Counted from the stretch's first letter, positions 8,108-17,056 are shown. The stretch is DNA of 43,561 nucleotides from Bacteroidota bacterium (GCA_018669475.1 JABHCC010000029.1:1-43561), one strand, 5' to 3'. Notes: a model not told the origin generated them from the sequence alone. Numbers and translations: made by a program.

Positions 8108-9307
8108 ATGGAAGAACACACACAACATTTATTCGAAATGCTTTCGCAGGTAGATGGTTACATCTATCCGAATGAACTTGACCTGCAGTGGGGAATACTT
8201 ATTGTTCTATATCCCTACATAACCGGTTTAGTTGCAGGAGCCTTTATCCTGGCCTCCCTGGAGCGGGTATTCAAAGTCAAAGTTTTAAAACCAACATACC
8301 ATATTGCACTGTTAACCGCATTGTCATTCTTACTTGTTGCAACCCTGCCCCTTGTTAGTCACCTCGGAAAACCATTACGTGCAATCGAAATTATGATTAC
8401 ACCTAATGGCACATCCGCAATGGCAATATTCGGATTTATATATTTATGGTATTTGATGGTGGTTCTTCTCTTGGAGTTATGGTTTGATTATCGTCGTGAC
8501 ATGGTGATCTGGGCTCAGCAAATGAAAGGATTCAAAAGATTCGTCTATCGAATTTTCACTCTGGGTGTGAATGATCTGTCGCCAAAAGCACTCCGCTGGG
8601 ATGAGAAACTTGGCTATTTCATAACCATTATTGGTATACCATCTGCATTTCTACTTCATGGATATGTTGGTTTCATTTTCGGTTCAGTGAAAGCTAATCC
8701 ATGGTGGTCTACCGTATTGATGCCTGTAATCTTCTTGTTTTCAGCAATGGTTTCAGGAATTGCACTTGTAATGGTGGTTTATTTGATCATCAGCTATATC
8801 AGGAAAATGAAAGTAGACATGAAATGTCTTGATATGATTGGCCGCTATTTACTTATTGCCTTAATACTGGATTTTTCACTTGAATCCCTGGATCAGATTC
8901 ATAGGATTTACGAGGCAGAAGAATCCTTTGAAATAATCTCATTGCTGATGTCTGGTCAACTCACGTATACTCTATTGGTCTTCCAGGTACTCCTGGGAAC
9001 GATCATACCATTGATAGTCCTGACTATTCTTCAATTCTACAAGAAAAACATCAGGCTCAGGCAAACTCTCTATATGGTGGTTGGATTTATAGTGCTTATA
9101 GGAATCTTCTTTATGCGTTGGAATATTGTTATCGGCGGGCAGCTTTTCTCAAAGAGTTTTCACGGATTCACCTCGTTCAAGCTTCAATTGATAGGCTCAG
9201 AAGGTATTCTCATGGCAGGACTTTGGTTGATAATTCCAATATTTATCCTCGCATTTCTTCTATGGTTGTTTCCTCCATGGAAGAAGACTGAGGAAACTGC
9301 ATATTGA
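8108..9307 (+). CDS. NrfD/PsrC-family integral membrane quinol subunit
   Basis: A 399-residue polytopic protein with eight to ten predicted transmembrane helices, for example LIVLYPYITGLVAGAFILA and FIVLIGIFFMRWNIVIGG. The start of the protein matches the NrfD pattern of a first helix followed by a short loop with HLGKP (residues about 79-83), the conserved quinone-site region. The C-terminal end, WLFPPWKK, is cytoplasmic. It would oxidise menaquinol or reduce menaquinone and hand electrons to or from the ferredoxin subunit. It is the last gene of the three-gene unit. The substrate of the complex cannot be told from these genes. Confidence 0.88.
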   Translation: MEEHTQHLFEMLSQVDGYIYPNELDLQWGILIVLYPYITGLVAGAFILASLERVFKVKVLKPTYHIALLTALSFLLVATLPLVSHLGKPLRAIEIMITPNGTSAMAIFGFIYLWYLMVVLLLELWFDYRRDMVIWAQQMKGFKRFVYRIFTLGVNDLSPKALRWDEKLGYFITIIGIPSAFLLHGYVGFIFGSVKANPWWSTVLMPVIFLFSAMVSGIALVMVVYLIISYIRKMKVDMKCLDMIGRYLLIALILDFSLESLDQIHRIYEAEESFEIISLLMSGQLTYTLLVFQVLLGTIIPLIVLTILQFYKKNIRLRQTLYMVVGFIVLIGIFFMRWNIVIGGQLFSKSFHGFTSFKLQLIGSEGILMAGLWLIIPIFILAFLLWLFPPWKKTEETAY

Positions 9308-9585
9308 ATCACTAATTCAGAGTTGTAATCACGCATTTAAAAATGTAAACATCTGGTTTTACATGGCCAATTAGTGTGAAATATTTTGAAATAATTTAGA
9401 TATTTCCATATCATTATTCACAGTATGACATAATTATTCCAAACATGTCCTACTCTCCTCAAAACTAATCTTATTAATTCATTATCTGTAGTTTATAGAA
9501 ATATAATTAAGGTAGTATCGAATATGTTATATCAGATACTTGTACTCTATTGAATATTTATTTAAATTTAGTACGAATACAAATT

Positions 9586-10431
9586 ATGATACCATTACCA
9601 CAGGACTACAGTGATATAACAACACCCAGTATCCAAATACAACAACTGAATGAGAAGGATATCAATGCTCCTTTTCACTTTCATCATGAGTTTGAATTGA
9701 GTTTAATATATGGGAAAGGAAAGAGATTAATTGGAAATCATGTAGAATCTATACATGGTATTGATTTGGTTCTATGCGGTAAAAACATACCGCATTGTTG
9801 GTTTGATTGTAAAAGAACCCATGCCATAACAATACATTTTTCACCTCAATCCGGAGGAAATAATAATTGTTCAATTCCAGAAATGTCCGGTATTAAACAT
9901 TTACTGAAGCAGTCAGAGAAAGGTCTTCATTTCAGAGGCACAACTTCCAGATCAGGAGCTCATGGACTTAAAGTTTATGCGAGATATATTGAGCGAATGC
10001 TTCATCACGATGAATTCGAGAGATTAATTACCCTAAGCAGAATACTCAAGCTTATGGCAGAGGATCCAGGCCGGAAGGAAATATCAGGAATTGGGTTTAG
10101 TACTCTGTCAAACTCTCACCATGTAAAACTCAATCATGCACTGAACTACATATTCGAGAATTTCACACTTGATATCTCAATTCAAGAATTATCAGATCAA
10201 ATGAAAATGAGTGTTCCGGCATTTTGCCACTTTTTTAAAAAACATACCCAAAAGCGTTTCAGTGATTATGTAAATGAAGTAAGAGTGGGATACGCCACCA
10301 GGCTTCTGGTTGAAACTAAAAGGCAAATTGCAGAAATAGCATTTCAGACCGGATATAATAGTTTATCAAATTTCAACAAGCGCTTCAAAGAGATTAACGG
10401 AGCTCCACCCTCAGCTTTTAAGAGCATTTAA
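9586..10431 (+). CDS. AraC-family transcriptional regulator with cupin sensor domain
   Basis: A 281-residue protein with an N-terminal cupin-like domain (FHFHHEFELSLIYG and NIPHCWFDC, His-rich as in sugar or small-ligand sensors) and a C-terminal AraC helix-turn-helix pair (about 185-281; DISIQELSDQMKMSVPAFCH and QIAEIAFQTGYNSLSNFNKR). The ATG at 9586 is preferred over the TTG at 9550, which would add 12 residues. The gene stands alone, 278 bases after nrfD and 118 bases before the carotenoid genes on the same strand. It could regulate them, or an unlinked sugar pathway. The 9308-9585 gap is AT-rich and shows no clear terminator. Confidence 0.88.
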   Translation: MIPLPQDYSDITTPSIQIQQLNEKDINAPFHFHHEFELSLIYGKGKRLIGNHVESIHGIDLVLCGKNIPHCWFDCKRTHAITIHFSPQSGGNNNCSIPEMSGIKHLLKQSEKGLHFRGTTSRSGAHGLKVYARYIERMLHHDEFERLITLSRILKLMAEDPGRKEISGIGFSTLSNSHHVKLNHALNYIFENFTLDISIQELSDQMKMSVPAFCHFFKKHTQKRFSDYVNEVRVGYATRLLVETKRQIAEIAFQTGYNSLSNFNKRFKEINGAPPSAFKSI

Positions 10432-10485
10432 CAAAACTTTCATAGAATGCTGCTATAAATCATACTTAGCCTGTCGTTTGTGGCA

Positions 10486-10493
10486 TAATTTTG
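10486..10493 (+). promoter_or_regulatory. Candidate -7 box upstream of crtI
   Basis: TAATTTTG fits the Bacteroidota TAnnTTTG -7 consensus exactly and lies 57 bases before the crtI ATG. The -33 partner is poor (TTAG at 10466-10469, 16 bases away). It suggests that the carotenoid pair has its own promoter separate from the AraC gene. Confidence 0.35.
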
Positions 10494-10549
10494 GTTTTCT
10501 GTAATTATTAACCGAGAATGTCAATAAAACCAATGTGACACACCCAGGA

Positions 10550-12043
10550 ATGAAACAAAACCAAACAGTTGCTATAATTGGTTCGGGAATTGGAGGCTTA
10601 TCGGCAGCCATATTTCTGTCCAAACAGGGATATAAGGTAGAAGTTTTTGAGAAGAATGATAAACCAGGTGGGAGATGTGGTCAGACAATCAGGAAAGGTC
10701 ATAGATTTGATCTGGGTGCAACAATTTATTTTTTACCCAGCATCTATGAACAGGTGTTCTCTAAAATGGGCCTGGATGTTGAAGATTGCTTCGAATTTCT
10801 TCCGATGGAAACCCTGTACAAGTTGTATTTTGATGATGATAGCCAACTGATTTTCTCACACGATCCCAAAGTACTGGAGGAACAACTTGAAAAACGAGAA
10901 CATGGTAGCTATAAGCGGGCCTTACGATATGTAAAGAAAGGATACAAGTTTCTTGAAATAGGACTTTGTAAATTACTGGATCGAAATTTTTATCACCCGT
11001 TCCAGTTTATTACTCTCAATAATTTAATCCAGATTATCAGGATTAAAGGCCATCTGAAGCATTCATTTTACATCAAAAGGTTCTTCAAACATCCGCATCT
11101 TCAGATGGCATTCACTTTTCAGAATATCTATGTAGGCCAAAGTCCCTTCAACTCATCAGCTCTTTTTTCAATGCTTCCGGCAGCAGAAATTCAAGAGGGT
11201 TCAATGTTTCCAAAAGGGGGTATGCATAATATCGTGGAGAAAATGATTGATATTGCAAAAAGTCATGGTGCAATATTTCATTACAGCATGCCGGTAAGCC
11301 AAATTGTTACAGAAGACAGACAAGCAAAGAAAATTATTTTTCAAGATGGCTCAGAACATGTGTCTGACCTTATAGTAGCAAATGCAGACCTACCCTACGT
11401 TTATAAAGAACTTCTACCTCCTTGTCGACAGGCTAAAAGAATAAATAAGCATCAATTCACAAGTTCTGCTATAGTATTTCATTGGGGCCTTGACAAAACA
11501 TATCCTCAACTATCTCAACACAATGTATTTTTAGTAGATGACTACAAAAATGCTCTGGATTCAATTTTCAAAAAACACAGCCTATCCGATAGGCCTTGTT
11601 TTTATGTCCATGCACCTTGTCGTACCGACTCAACAGCAGCTCCTGAGGGTGAGGACACTATCTCAGTTGTTATACCGGTACCTCATCTTGATAAAAAAAA
11701 TGATTTGGATTGGCAGCATCTCAAAAAAATAGCACGTCAGGCAGTCCTGGACAGACTCAAAAGAATCGGAATAAATGATTTAAACGAACATATAAAATTC
11801 GAGATTTCTCACCTGCCGGAGGACTGGGAATCCTATGTAAATGTAACCAGGGGCGCAACATTCGGCAGCATTAACCACCGAATATTTCAAATGGGATATT
11901 TTAGACCACATAATCGTCATCGCAAATATCGCAATTTGTACTTTGCGGGTGGAAGTACACATCCTGGTAATGGAATACCACTTGTCTTGCTGTCAGGGAA
12001 ACTTACAGCAGAACGAATTTTGAATGATCATCCAAATCAATAA
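10550..12043 (+). CDS. crtI: Phytoene desaturase family FAD oxidoreductase (CrtI-like)
   Basis: A 497-residue flavoprotein. Residues 6-45 are a Rossmann FAD motif (IIGSGIGGLSAA, then VFEKNDKPGGRCG). The C-terminus carries the CrtI signature FAGGSTHPGNGIPLVLLSGK, where THPG-GIP is characteristic of carotenoid desaturases. It should insert double bonds into phytoene, giving the coloured backbone. The length is normal for bacterial CrtI. ATG 10550 is chosen over the GTG at 10535 because it directly precedes the FAD motif. It is followed by the synthase gene, and no cyclase or hydroxylase is nearby. Alternatives are the related CrtN or HpnE activities on C30 substrates, which sequence reading cannot exclude. 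Confidence 0.88.
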   Translation: MKQNQTVAIIGSGIGGLSAAIFLSKQGYKVEVFEKNDKPGGRCGQTIRKGHRFDLGATIYFLPSIYEQVFSKMGLDVEDCFEFLPMETLYKLYFDDDSQLIFSHDPKVLEEQLEKREHGSYKRALRYVKKGYKFLEIGLCKLLDRNFYHPFQFITLNNLIQIIRIKGHLKHSFYIKRFFKHPHLQMAFTFQNIYVGQSPFNSSALFSMLPAAEIQEGSMFPKGGMHNIVEKMIDIAKSHGAIFHYSMPVSQIVTEDRQAKKIIFQDGSEHVSDLIVANADLPYVYKELLPPCRQAKRINKHQFTSSAIVFHWGLDKTYPQLSQHNVFLVDDYKNALDSIFKKHSLSDRPCFYVHAPCRTDSTAAPEGEDTISVVIPVPHLDKKNDLDWQHLKKIARQAVLDRLKRIGINDLNEHIKFEISHLPEDWESYVNVTRGATFGSINHRIFQMGYFRPHNRHRKYRNLYFAGGSTHPGNGIPLVLLSGKLTAERILNDHPNQ

Positions 12044-12056
12044 CTTTACCCAGATT

Positions 12057-13016
12057 ATGACGACTTCACATAATTTAGAACGCTTCCATCAAATTGATTT
12101 CAATAAGATCATCGATCATCCGAATATCCTGATTGCAGCTAATTTTTGGGATACCGACCGATTCCAGGCAGCCAGGATCTGTTATAAATTCATGCGAGCC
12201 ATTGATGACATGATAGATAATTACAAAGCAGAAAATAAGGAAATATCCGTATCTGAAAGAAAGTGGTTTGAAAACCAGGTTAAGGAATGGCTGCAAGCTG
12301 TAAAAACAGGTAATCATGATGACGATCCGCTAAAAAAAGATCTCATCACTACTATTGACACCTTCAGAATTCCTCATTGGACGCTTGAGGACTTTGCCAA
12401 AGCTATGCTATACGACATTGATCATGATGGTTTTGAGACTATTGACACCTTTATTAACTATTCTCAAGGTGCCTCTGTTGCACCATCTTCAATTTTCGTT
12501 CACCTCTGTGGTATTAGTAGGTCCAACGGCACATATAATGATCCTGTTTTCGATGTCAGAGAAGCCGCCAAACCATGTGCGCTATTTAGTTATCTGGTAC
12601 ATATTATTCGCGACTTTCAAAAAGATCAGTTCGATAATCTGAGCTATTTTGCTGATAGTACGATTATCAAATATGGTTTGACGCGAGAATTACTGAGCGA
12701 TTTTGCACATGGTACACCGATCCCACAAGCTTTTAGAGACATGATAAGAGAGTACGTAGCCCTGGCTGAAAAATACCGTATTCAAACACTTGAAGTAATC
12801 GACAAAATCAGCCCTTTTCTCGAAGCAAAGTATCAACTTAGTTTGAACATTATTTACAATTTGTATGACATGGTTTATAAGCGCATCGATGTGGATCATG
12901 GGCAATTTACCTCGAAAGAGCTCAATCCTGATGCAGAAGAGGTGAAAGAAAGGGTATTACAAACAATATTGGATTTTGAAAATGCTCAAAAAAACAATAT
13001 CTCTATCCCAATATGA
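12057..13016 (+). CDS. crtB: Phytoene/squalene synthase family protein (CrtB-like)
   Basis: A 319-residue prenyl synthase. The first Asp-rich motif is D50-DMID54 in FMRAIDDMIDNYK, and the second is R185-DFQKD190 in VHIIRDFQKDQFD; both bind diphosphate through Mg. The reaction is head-to-head condensation of two C20 (or C15) diphosphates. ATG 12057 avoids the 20-base overlap of the alternative ATG at 12024 with crtI; either start is possible. It is paired with the desaturase in the usual order for a carotenoid operon, which is why phytoene synthase is favoured over squalene synthase. Confidence 0.85.
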   Translation: MTTSHNLERFHQIDFNKIIDHPNILIAANFWDTDRFQAARICYKFMRAIDDMIDNYKAENKEISVSERKWFENQVKEWLQAVKTGNHDDDPLKKDLITTIDTFRIPHWTLEDFAKAMLYDIDHDGFETIDTFINYSQGASVAPSSIFVHLCGISRSNGTYNDPVFDVREAAKPCALFSYLVHIIRDFQKDQFDNLSYFADSTIIKYGLTRELLSDFAHGTPIPQAFRDMIREYVALAEKYRIQTLEVIDKISPFLEAKYQLSLNIIYNLYDMVYKRIDVDHGQFTSKELNPDAEEVKERVLQTILDFENAQKNNISIPI

Positions 13017-13034
13017 TAATAAGACTATCCCGGC

Positions 13035-14153
13035 TTAATTATTTATCACGATTTTTTGGATTCGGACACTACTGGAGCTTCTGGCTTCAACAATGTATAT
13101 GCCCGGACTCATACTCCTGAGTTGAAGAGCTGTAAACTGTTTACCTGCATCTTTCTTCCAGCTTCTTTGGTATACAATCTGGGACTGTAGATTTCTCACG
13201 ATAAGATTTAAATCCTCATTATGAGATGTTTCAAGAACCAGGTTAAAGAAACCATTACCTGGATTAGGATAAACCTTAAACACCTCGTCATTCCGAAAAC
13301 TATCAGATGAGCTTGACAAAAGTGGAACGCTAGCTGCATTAAGCACTTCTGAATCATGAGCCCCCCCGTACCTGAGCACATAAGCAACCAGGTGAATATC
13401 TTCGGGTTTATAGCCTGGATCAAGACTTGTTGTAAAAGTGTGAAAATACTGTTGACCGGCAGCAACAGTATCAGGAATACCAATATCCCCTCCGGGATTA
13501 TAGCCATACGGACCAGCAAGCATTTCTCTCAGAACATTGTTATGAACATATCCTACTATTGGGTTACCCAGACCCTGCAATTCAGGGAAATCAGGATCCG
13601 TATTAAGGTAATTAACCTGGTCATATTCATCGTCGCCTGTTATATTATCCTCCAAAACATAAACATTATACCTGAAGTCTCCTGTATCAGCACTTGTAAA
13701 TTCTATCCTGACAGTAACAGCAAGTTTATTGCTTGACTCCTGATAATACTTTTCCAGACTCACTACGGCAGTTGGAACCTGCCTGGAACGAATAGCAATT
13801 CTCTCTGCCCATAAATCATCTCCCATCTGAATGTAAAAATCATCCTCAAACTTATTACGGTCAATTGTTGCACTTGGATACCACACATAAAGATCTTCAA
13901 CCAGTTCATCACCATACTCAGTACGCATTGGTTCACGTCTGGAGCCCCCGTGAATTCCCACAGGAATAATATTGGGATATTCCTCCAATAAAGCCTTCAA
14001 TTCTAAGTTGCCACGCGGACACCAACCACACCATGTTCCTGTGAATTCCTCAAATAGAATGTATCTTTTATTGCTTTGTCCGAACACATCAGACAGGCTG
14101 ACAAAACTGATACAAATGACTATCAAAATGACTCTGTAAATTCTTCTCACCAT
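13035..14153 (-). CDS. Omp28-related secreted protein with thioredoxin-like motif and T9SS sorting domain
   Basis: A 372-residue exported protein: signal peptide to about residue 25 (FVSLSDVFGQ), then an Omp28-like thioredoxin-fold domain with the redox motif C42-GWC45 in FTGTWCGWCPRG. The C-terminal 80 residues (VYPNPGNGFFNLVLE through SPGIYIVEA) form a type A T9SS sorting domain, so it is sent to the cell surface or released. The CxxC motif suggests disulfide or thiol chemistry outside the cell. It lies 24 bases downstream of the triple-rhodanese gene, probably in one transcript. Convergent with crtB (18-base gap). Confidence 0.85.
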   Translation of the reverse strand: MVRRIYRVILIVICISFVSLSDVFGQSNKRYILFEEFTGTWCGWCPRGNLELKALLEEYPNIIPVGIHGGSRREPMRTEYGDELVEDLYVWYPSATIDRNKFEDDFYIQMGDDLWAERIAIRSRQVPTAVVSLEKYYQESSNKLAVTVRIEFTSADTGDFRYNVYVLEDNITGDDEYDQVNYLNTDPDFPELQGLGNPIVGYVHNNVLREMLAGPYGYNPGGDIGIPDTVAAGQQYFHTFTTSLDPGYKPEDIHLVAYVLRYGGAHDSEVLNAASVPLLSSSSDSFRNDEVFKVYPNPGNGFFNLVLETSHNEDLNLIVRNLQSQIVYQRSWKKDAGKQFTALQLRSMSPGIYIVEARSSSSVRIQKIVINN

Positions 14154-14177
14154 AATTTTATTCTACTTACCACCGCA

Positions 14178-15464
14178 TTAATCGGGCTCTCCTGTTTCAA
14201 CCTGATTCTCAGGATCATTACTCCACTCAAACCAACCACCATCGAAAACTGAGACCCTGGGCCATCCAATCAACCATGCATTAAAGAAAGCCTCACTTCC
14301 CCGCCAACCTGTCCCACAATAAAATGCATTATGATTGCCAGGCAATATATTTACTTCCTCCCATTGTTTCAAAATATCGTGATACTCAAGAGTAGTATGA
14401 TCCAGATTTCTGTAATTCTCCATATGGTATGCATCTGACCCACAATTACCAAATACAGCACCAGGAATTCGTCCGGTTTTTTCGATGTAATTATACCCGC
14501 TTACCTTCCCGATATATTCATCCCAACTTCTCACACAAACTAGATCAGCAGTATCTGATACTAACATCTCTTTAGCTTGTGGCAAATCCACAGCCAACTC
14601 AGGACATTGTGGTATTACTACACCAAACTCATTAATTGGTTCAGGAAGTTTGCCATATTCAGTAATCTTAAAGCCATCGTCAGTCCATGATTGTAATCCT
14701 CCGTTAAGTACCTTCACATCCTTCACACCGGCATACATCATGATAAAAGCACAGCGTATCGCTCCCAAATGTCCGGCACTGCTTCCCGGGAAAGGATCAT
14801 TATTATCAGGAAATGAAAACCGGCCATAGACAACTACCGTTGTTTCAGAACAAATCCCATGCTTCTCAAGTGCATTTTTTAATTCCTCCGGTGATCGTCT
14901 GTTCCAGGTCTCCGAAGATTCAAGCTGCAGAGTATCCAAAGCAATAGCGCCAGAAATATGACCCTTGTCATAGTCGTTCGGATTTCTATAGTGACAATGA
15001 CATAATACCAGATTCTTTCCTTCCATGTGCTGAGGCTTGTCACCCGACAGAGCCATATTCAGCCATTTTGGGCTCACTAAATGTTTATATCTACTTAAGA
15101 TCTCAATTGGCATGTCCTTGTTATTCAACCATTCTCCTGCAAATTCATAATATCTAAAAACTCTGGGATAAGCGGTTTTGATAAATAGCTGAGCCACATT
15201 TTCAATATCCTCTCTATCATCACCATAAATAACAATCTCCTGCTCAGGAAGTATTTCCTTTTTCATGAGGATTTCAATCCAATCGATATACTGACTCCAT
15301 TTAACTGGCAGACTCCTGGCCCCGGGAATATGACCGCCCCTCAAATCTTCATCTTGCATCCAGCCGTTATAGGCATCTATAGCACGTACATCAATAATTT
15401 GGCAATTTGGTTTTATAAGGCTGTCTAGTACAAATTCAGTACTTACAGTAGGGATGTCAGACAT
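14178..15464 (-). CDS. Triple-rhodanese sulfurtransferase (YnjE/EanB type)
   Basis: A 428-residue protein of three rhodanese folds (about 1-118, 130-265, 290-420). Only the last keeps the catalytic loop: C383 in FYCGTGWRGS. In the first and second domains the loop positions read YGDDRED and YGRFSFP without Cys. The architecture and position match E. coli YnjE (active Cys385 as I recall) and Chlorobium EanB, the anaerobic ergothioneine synthase (Cys412 as I recall). SGYNYIEKTGRIPGA upstream also matches this family. There is no signal peptide, so it should act in the cytoplasm, unlike E. coli YnjE and like EanB. It should carry a persulfide for transfer to an acceptor. egtB/egtD are 15 kb away, so a role in ergothioneine is possible but unproved. 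Confidence 0.88.
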   Translation of the reverse strand: MSDIPTVSTEFVLDSLIKPNCQIIDVRAIDAYNGWMQDEDLRGGHIPGARSLPVKWSQYIDWIEILMKKEILPEQEIVIYGDDREDIENVAQLFIKTAYPRVFRYYEFAGEWLNNKDMPIEILSRYKHLVSPKWLNMALSGDKPQHMEGKNLVLCHCHYRNPNDYDKGHISGAIALDTLQLESSETWNRRSPEELKNALEKHGICSETTVVVYGRFSFPDNNDPFPGSSAGHLGAIRCAFIMMYAGVKDVKVLNGGLQSWTDDGFKITEYGKLPEPINEFGVVIPQCPELAVDLPQAKEMLVSDTADLVCVRSWDEYIGKVSGYNYIEKTGRIPGAVFGNCGSDAYHMENYRNLDHTTLEYHDILKQWEEVNILPGNHNAFYCGTGWRGSEAFFNAWLIGWPRVSVFDGGWFEWSNDPENQVETGEPD

Positions 15465-15603
15465 AAAGCAATATTGTTGCGAGTTATTAATTACTGTTAG
15501 TTAATTGGATGAAAAAACAAAAATATACCATCAGATTCTCGAGCATTATGGAAAACTTATTACAAAAAACTCAACAATATTGGGAATCAATACACCCATC
15601 AAT

Positions 15604-15636
15604 AGCTCCGTGTTCGCACACGGACAGCTTTTTTTT
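15604..15636 (+). terminator. Hairpin plus T8 tract upstream of sulfatase (attenuator-like)
   Basis: CCGTGT (15608-15613) and ACACGG (15618-15623) form a perfect 6-bp stem with a TCGC loop; flanking AGCT (15604-15607 and 15626-15629) can add a second stem across a 2-base bulge. Eight T follow (15629-15636). This is the shape of a plus-strand intrinsic terminator, yet no plus-strand gene lies upstream; the neighbour is divergent. It precedes the sulfatase ATG by 29 bases. Confidence 0.5.
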
Positions 15637-15664
15637 GTATCTTAGTTTCCTAATCATTTTTATA

Positions 15665-17056
15665 ATGAAACGACTAATTCCCCTGCTTACGCTTACACTT
15701 CTTTATGCTTGTGCAAGCAATACCCCTCCCAATATAATCGTGATTCTGGCAGACGATGCAGGATATGCTGATTTTGGCTTCATGGGCAGTATGGATTTGG
15801 AAACTCCTAACCTGGATTCCCTCGCATCAGATGGCATAGTTTTTTCGGATGCTCACGTAAGTGCAACAGTATGTGCACCATCACGGGCCGGATTAATCAC
15901 AGGACGATATCAGCAAAGTTTCGGTTTTGAATGCAATATTCCACCTTTTGGTGAAGGAATTGATCCGGATCTGCCTACTATTGGCAATCTGTTGCAATCA
16001 GCAGGATATAAAACTATTGCTATTGGCAAATGGCACCTTGGCGAATCAGATGAGTACCATCCAAATAACAGAGGTTTTGATGAGTTCTTTGGATTTCTGG
16101 GCGGATCAAGAAGCTACTTTTTAAATGAAAAAGAAGATCGCCCAAATCACCCGCATGCCATATTGAAGAACCATGAACAAGTTAATTTTGAATCTTACCT
16201 CACGGATGTTTTTGGTGATGTAGCAGTCAATTACATAGAGCAATACAAAAATCAACAATTCTTTATCTACCTGTCATTTAACGCAGTACATACACCCATG
16301 CAGGCAAGAAAGGATCATCTGGATAAGTACAAGGATCACTTTCGTCAAAAGCTGGCTGCAATGACCTGGTCTATGGATGAAAACGTGGGAAAAGTGATTC
16401 GCAAACTCAAGGAAGAGGGACTATACGAAAATACCCTTACATTTTTTCTTAGTGATAATGGAGGAGCCACCAATAACCAGTCCAGCGTTTATCCTTTGAA
16501 AGGATGGAAGGGGAATAAATATGAAGGTGGACACAGGATTCCATTCACCTGTACATGGCCAAAAGGATTCAAATCAGCTCCTAAATTCAATGGATTGACA
16601 TCCGCATTCGATATTTTTGCCACTTGTCTTGAAGTTGCGAAAGTTGAGAATATTGAAGACTTTCCTACTGATGGAATAAGCCTAATGCCCTTCCTTAAAG
16701 GAAAGAAAACTACAGATCCACATGAGAGTCTTTTTTGGAGGAAAGATGAAATGGCAGGGATGCGTTTGGAAGGCTACAAACTAATAAGGCTTGATGGATA
16801 TGGATATCGTTTATATGACCTGAGAAAGGATATAGGAGAAATGGAAGATTTATCAGCAACAGAAGATTCTGTATTAAATCTGATGACAGAACAACTCGAA
16901 GCCTGGGAATCCGGAATGCAGGATCCTGACTGGATCGAATCAGAAGGATGGAGAGCAGTAACTTATGAAATTCACCAGGCGCTAATGGAAAACAGATTAC
17001 CCAAGTATATGAGTCCCGGAGAAATGAGGAAATATTTTGACAACATACAAAACTAA
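15665..17056 (+). CDS. Lipoprotein sulfatase, formylglycine type (family S1)
   Basis: A 463-residue sulfatase with a lipoprotein signal (LTLLYAC, Cys16) and the formylglycine site C80-APSR84 in CAPSRAGLITGRY. Other signatures are ILADDAGYADFGF for metal ligands, GKWHLGE, and FFLSDNGGATNN. It hydrolyses sulfate esters of a carbohydrate, likely at the cell envelope, and needs a maturation enzyme (anSME) not in this window. The start at 15665 is chosen because it begins the signal peptide; an in-frame ATG at 15509 would extend the protein through the hairpin region and bury the signal. The next gene begins 4 bases after the stop. Confidence 0.92.
   Translation: MKRLIPLLTLTLLYACASNTPPNIIVILADDAGYADFGFMGSMDLETPNLDSLASDGIVFSDAHVSATVCAPSRAGLITGRYQQSFGFECNIPPFGEGIDPDLPTIGNLLQSAGYKTIAIGKWHLGESDEYHPNNRGFDEFFGFLGGSRSYFLNEKEDRPNHPHAILKNHEQVNFESYLTDVFGDVAVNYIEQYKNQQFFIYLSFNAVHTPMQARKDHLDKYKDHFRQKLAAMTWSMDENVGKVIRKLKEEGLYENTLTFFLSDNGGATNNQSSVYPLKGWKGNKYEGGHRIPFTCTWPKGFKSAPKFNGLTSAFDIFATCLEVAKVENIEDFPTDGISLMPFLKGKKTTDPHESLFWRKDEMAGMRLEGYKLIRLDGYGYRLYDLRKDIGEMEDLSATEDSVLNLMTEQLEAWESGMQDPDWIESEGWRAVTYEIHQALMENRLPKYMSPGEMRKYFDNIQN

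Noticed and set aside
10535-10549. GTG start for crtI
   Set aside because: It adds five residues before the FAD motif and the ATG at 10550 has better context.
13356-13736. Open frame antisense to the Omp28-like gene
   Set aside because: It is the complement of a gene with signal peptide, CxxC motif and sorting domain in order.
15509-15664. An upstream in-frame ATG giving a 52-residue extension of the sulfatase
   Set aside because: It would bury the lipoprotein signal and translate the hairpin and T-tract; the ATG at 15665 gives a standard leader.
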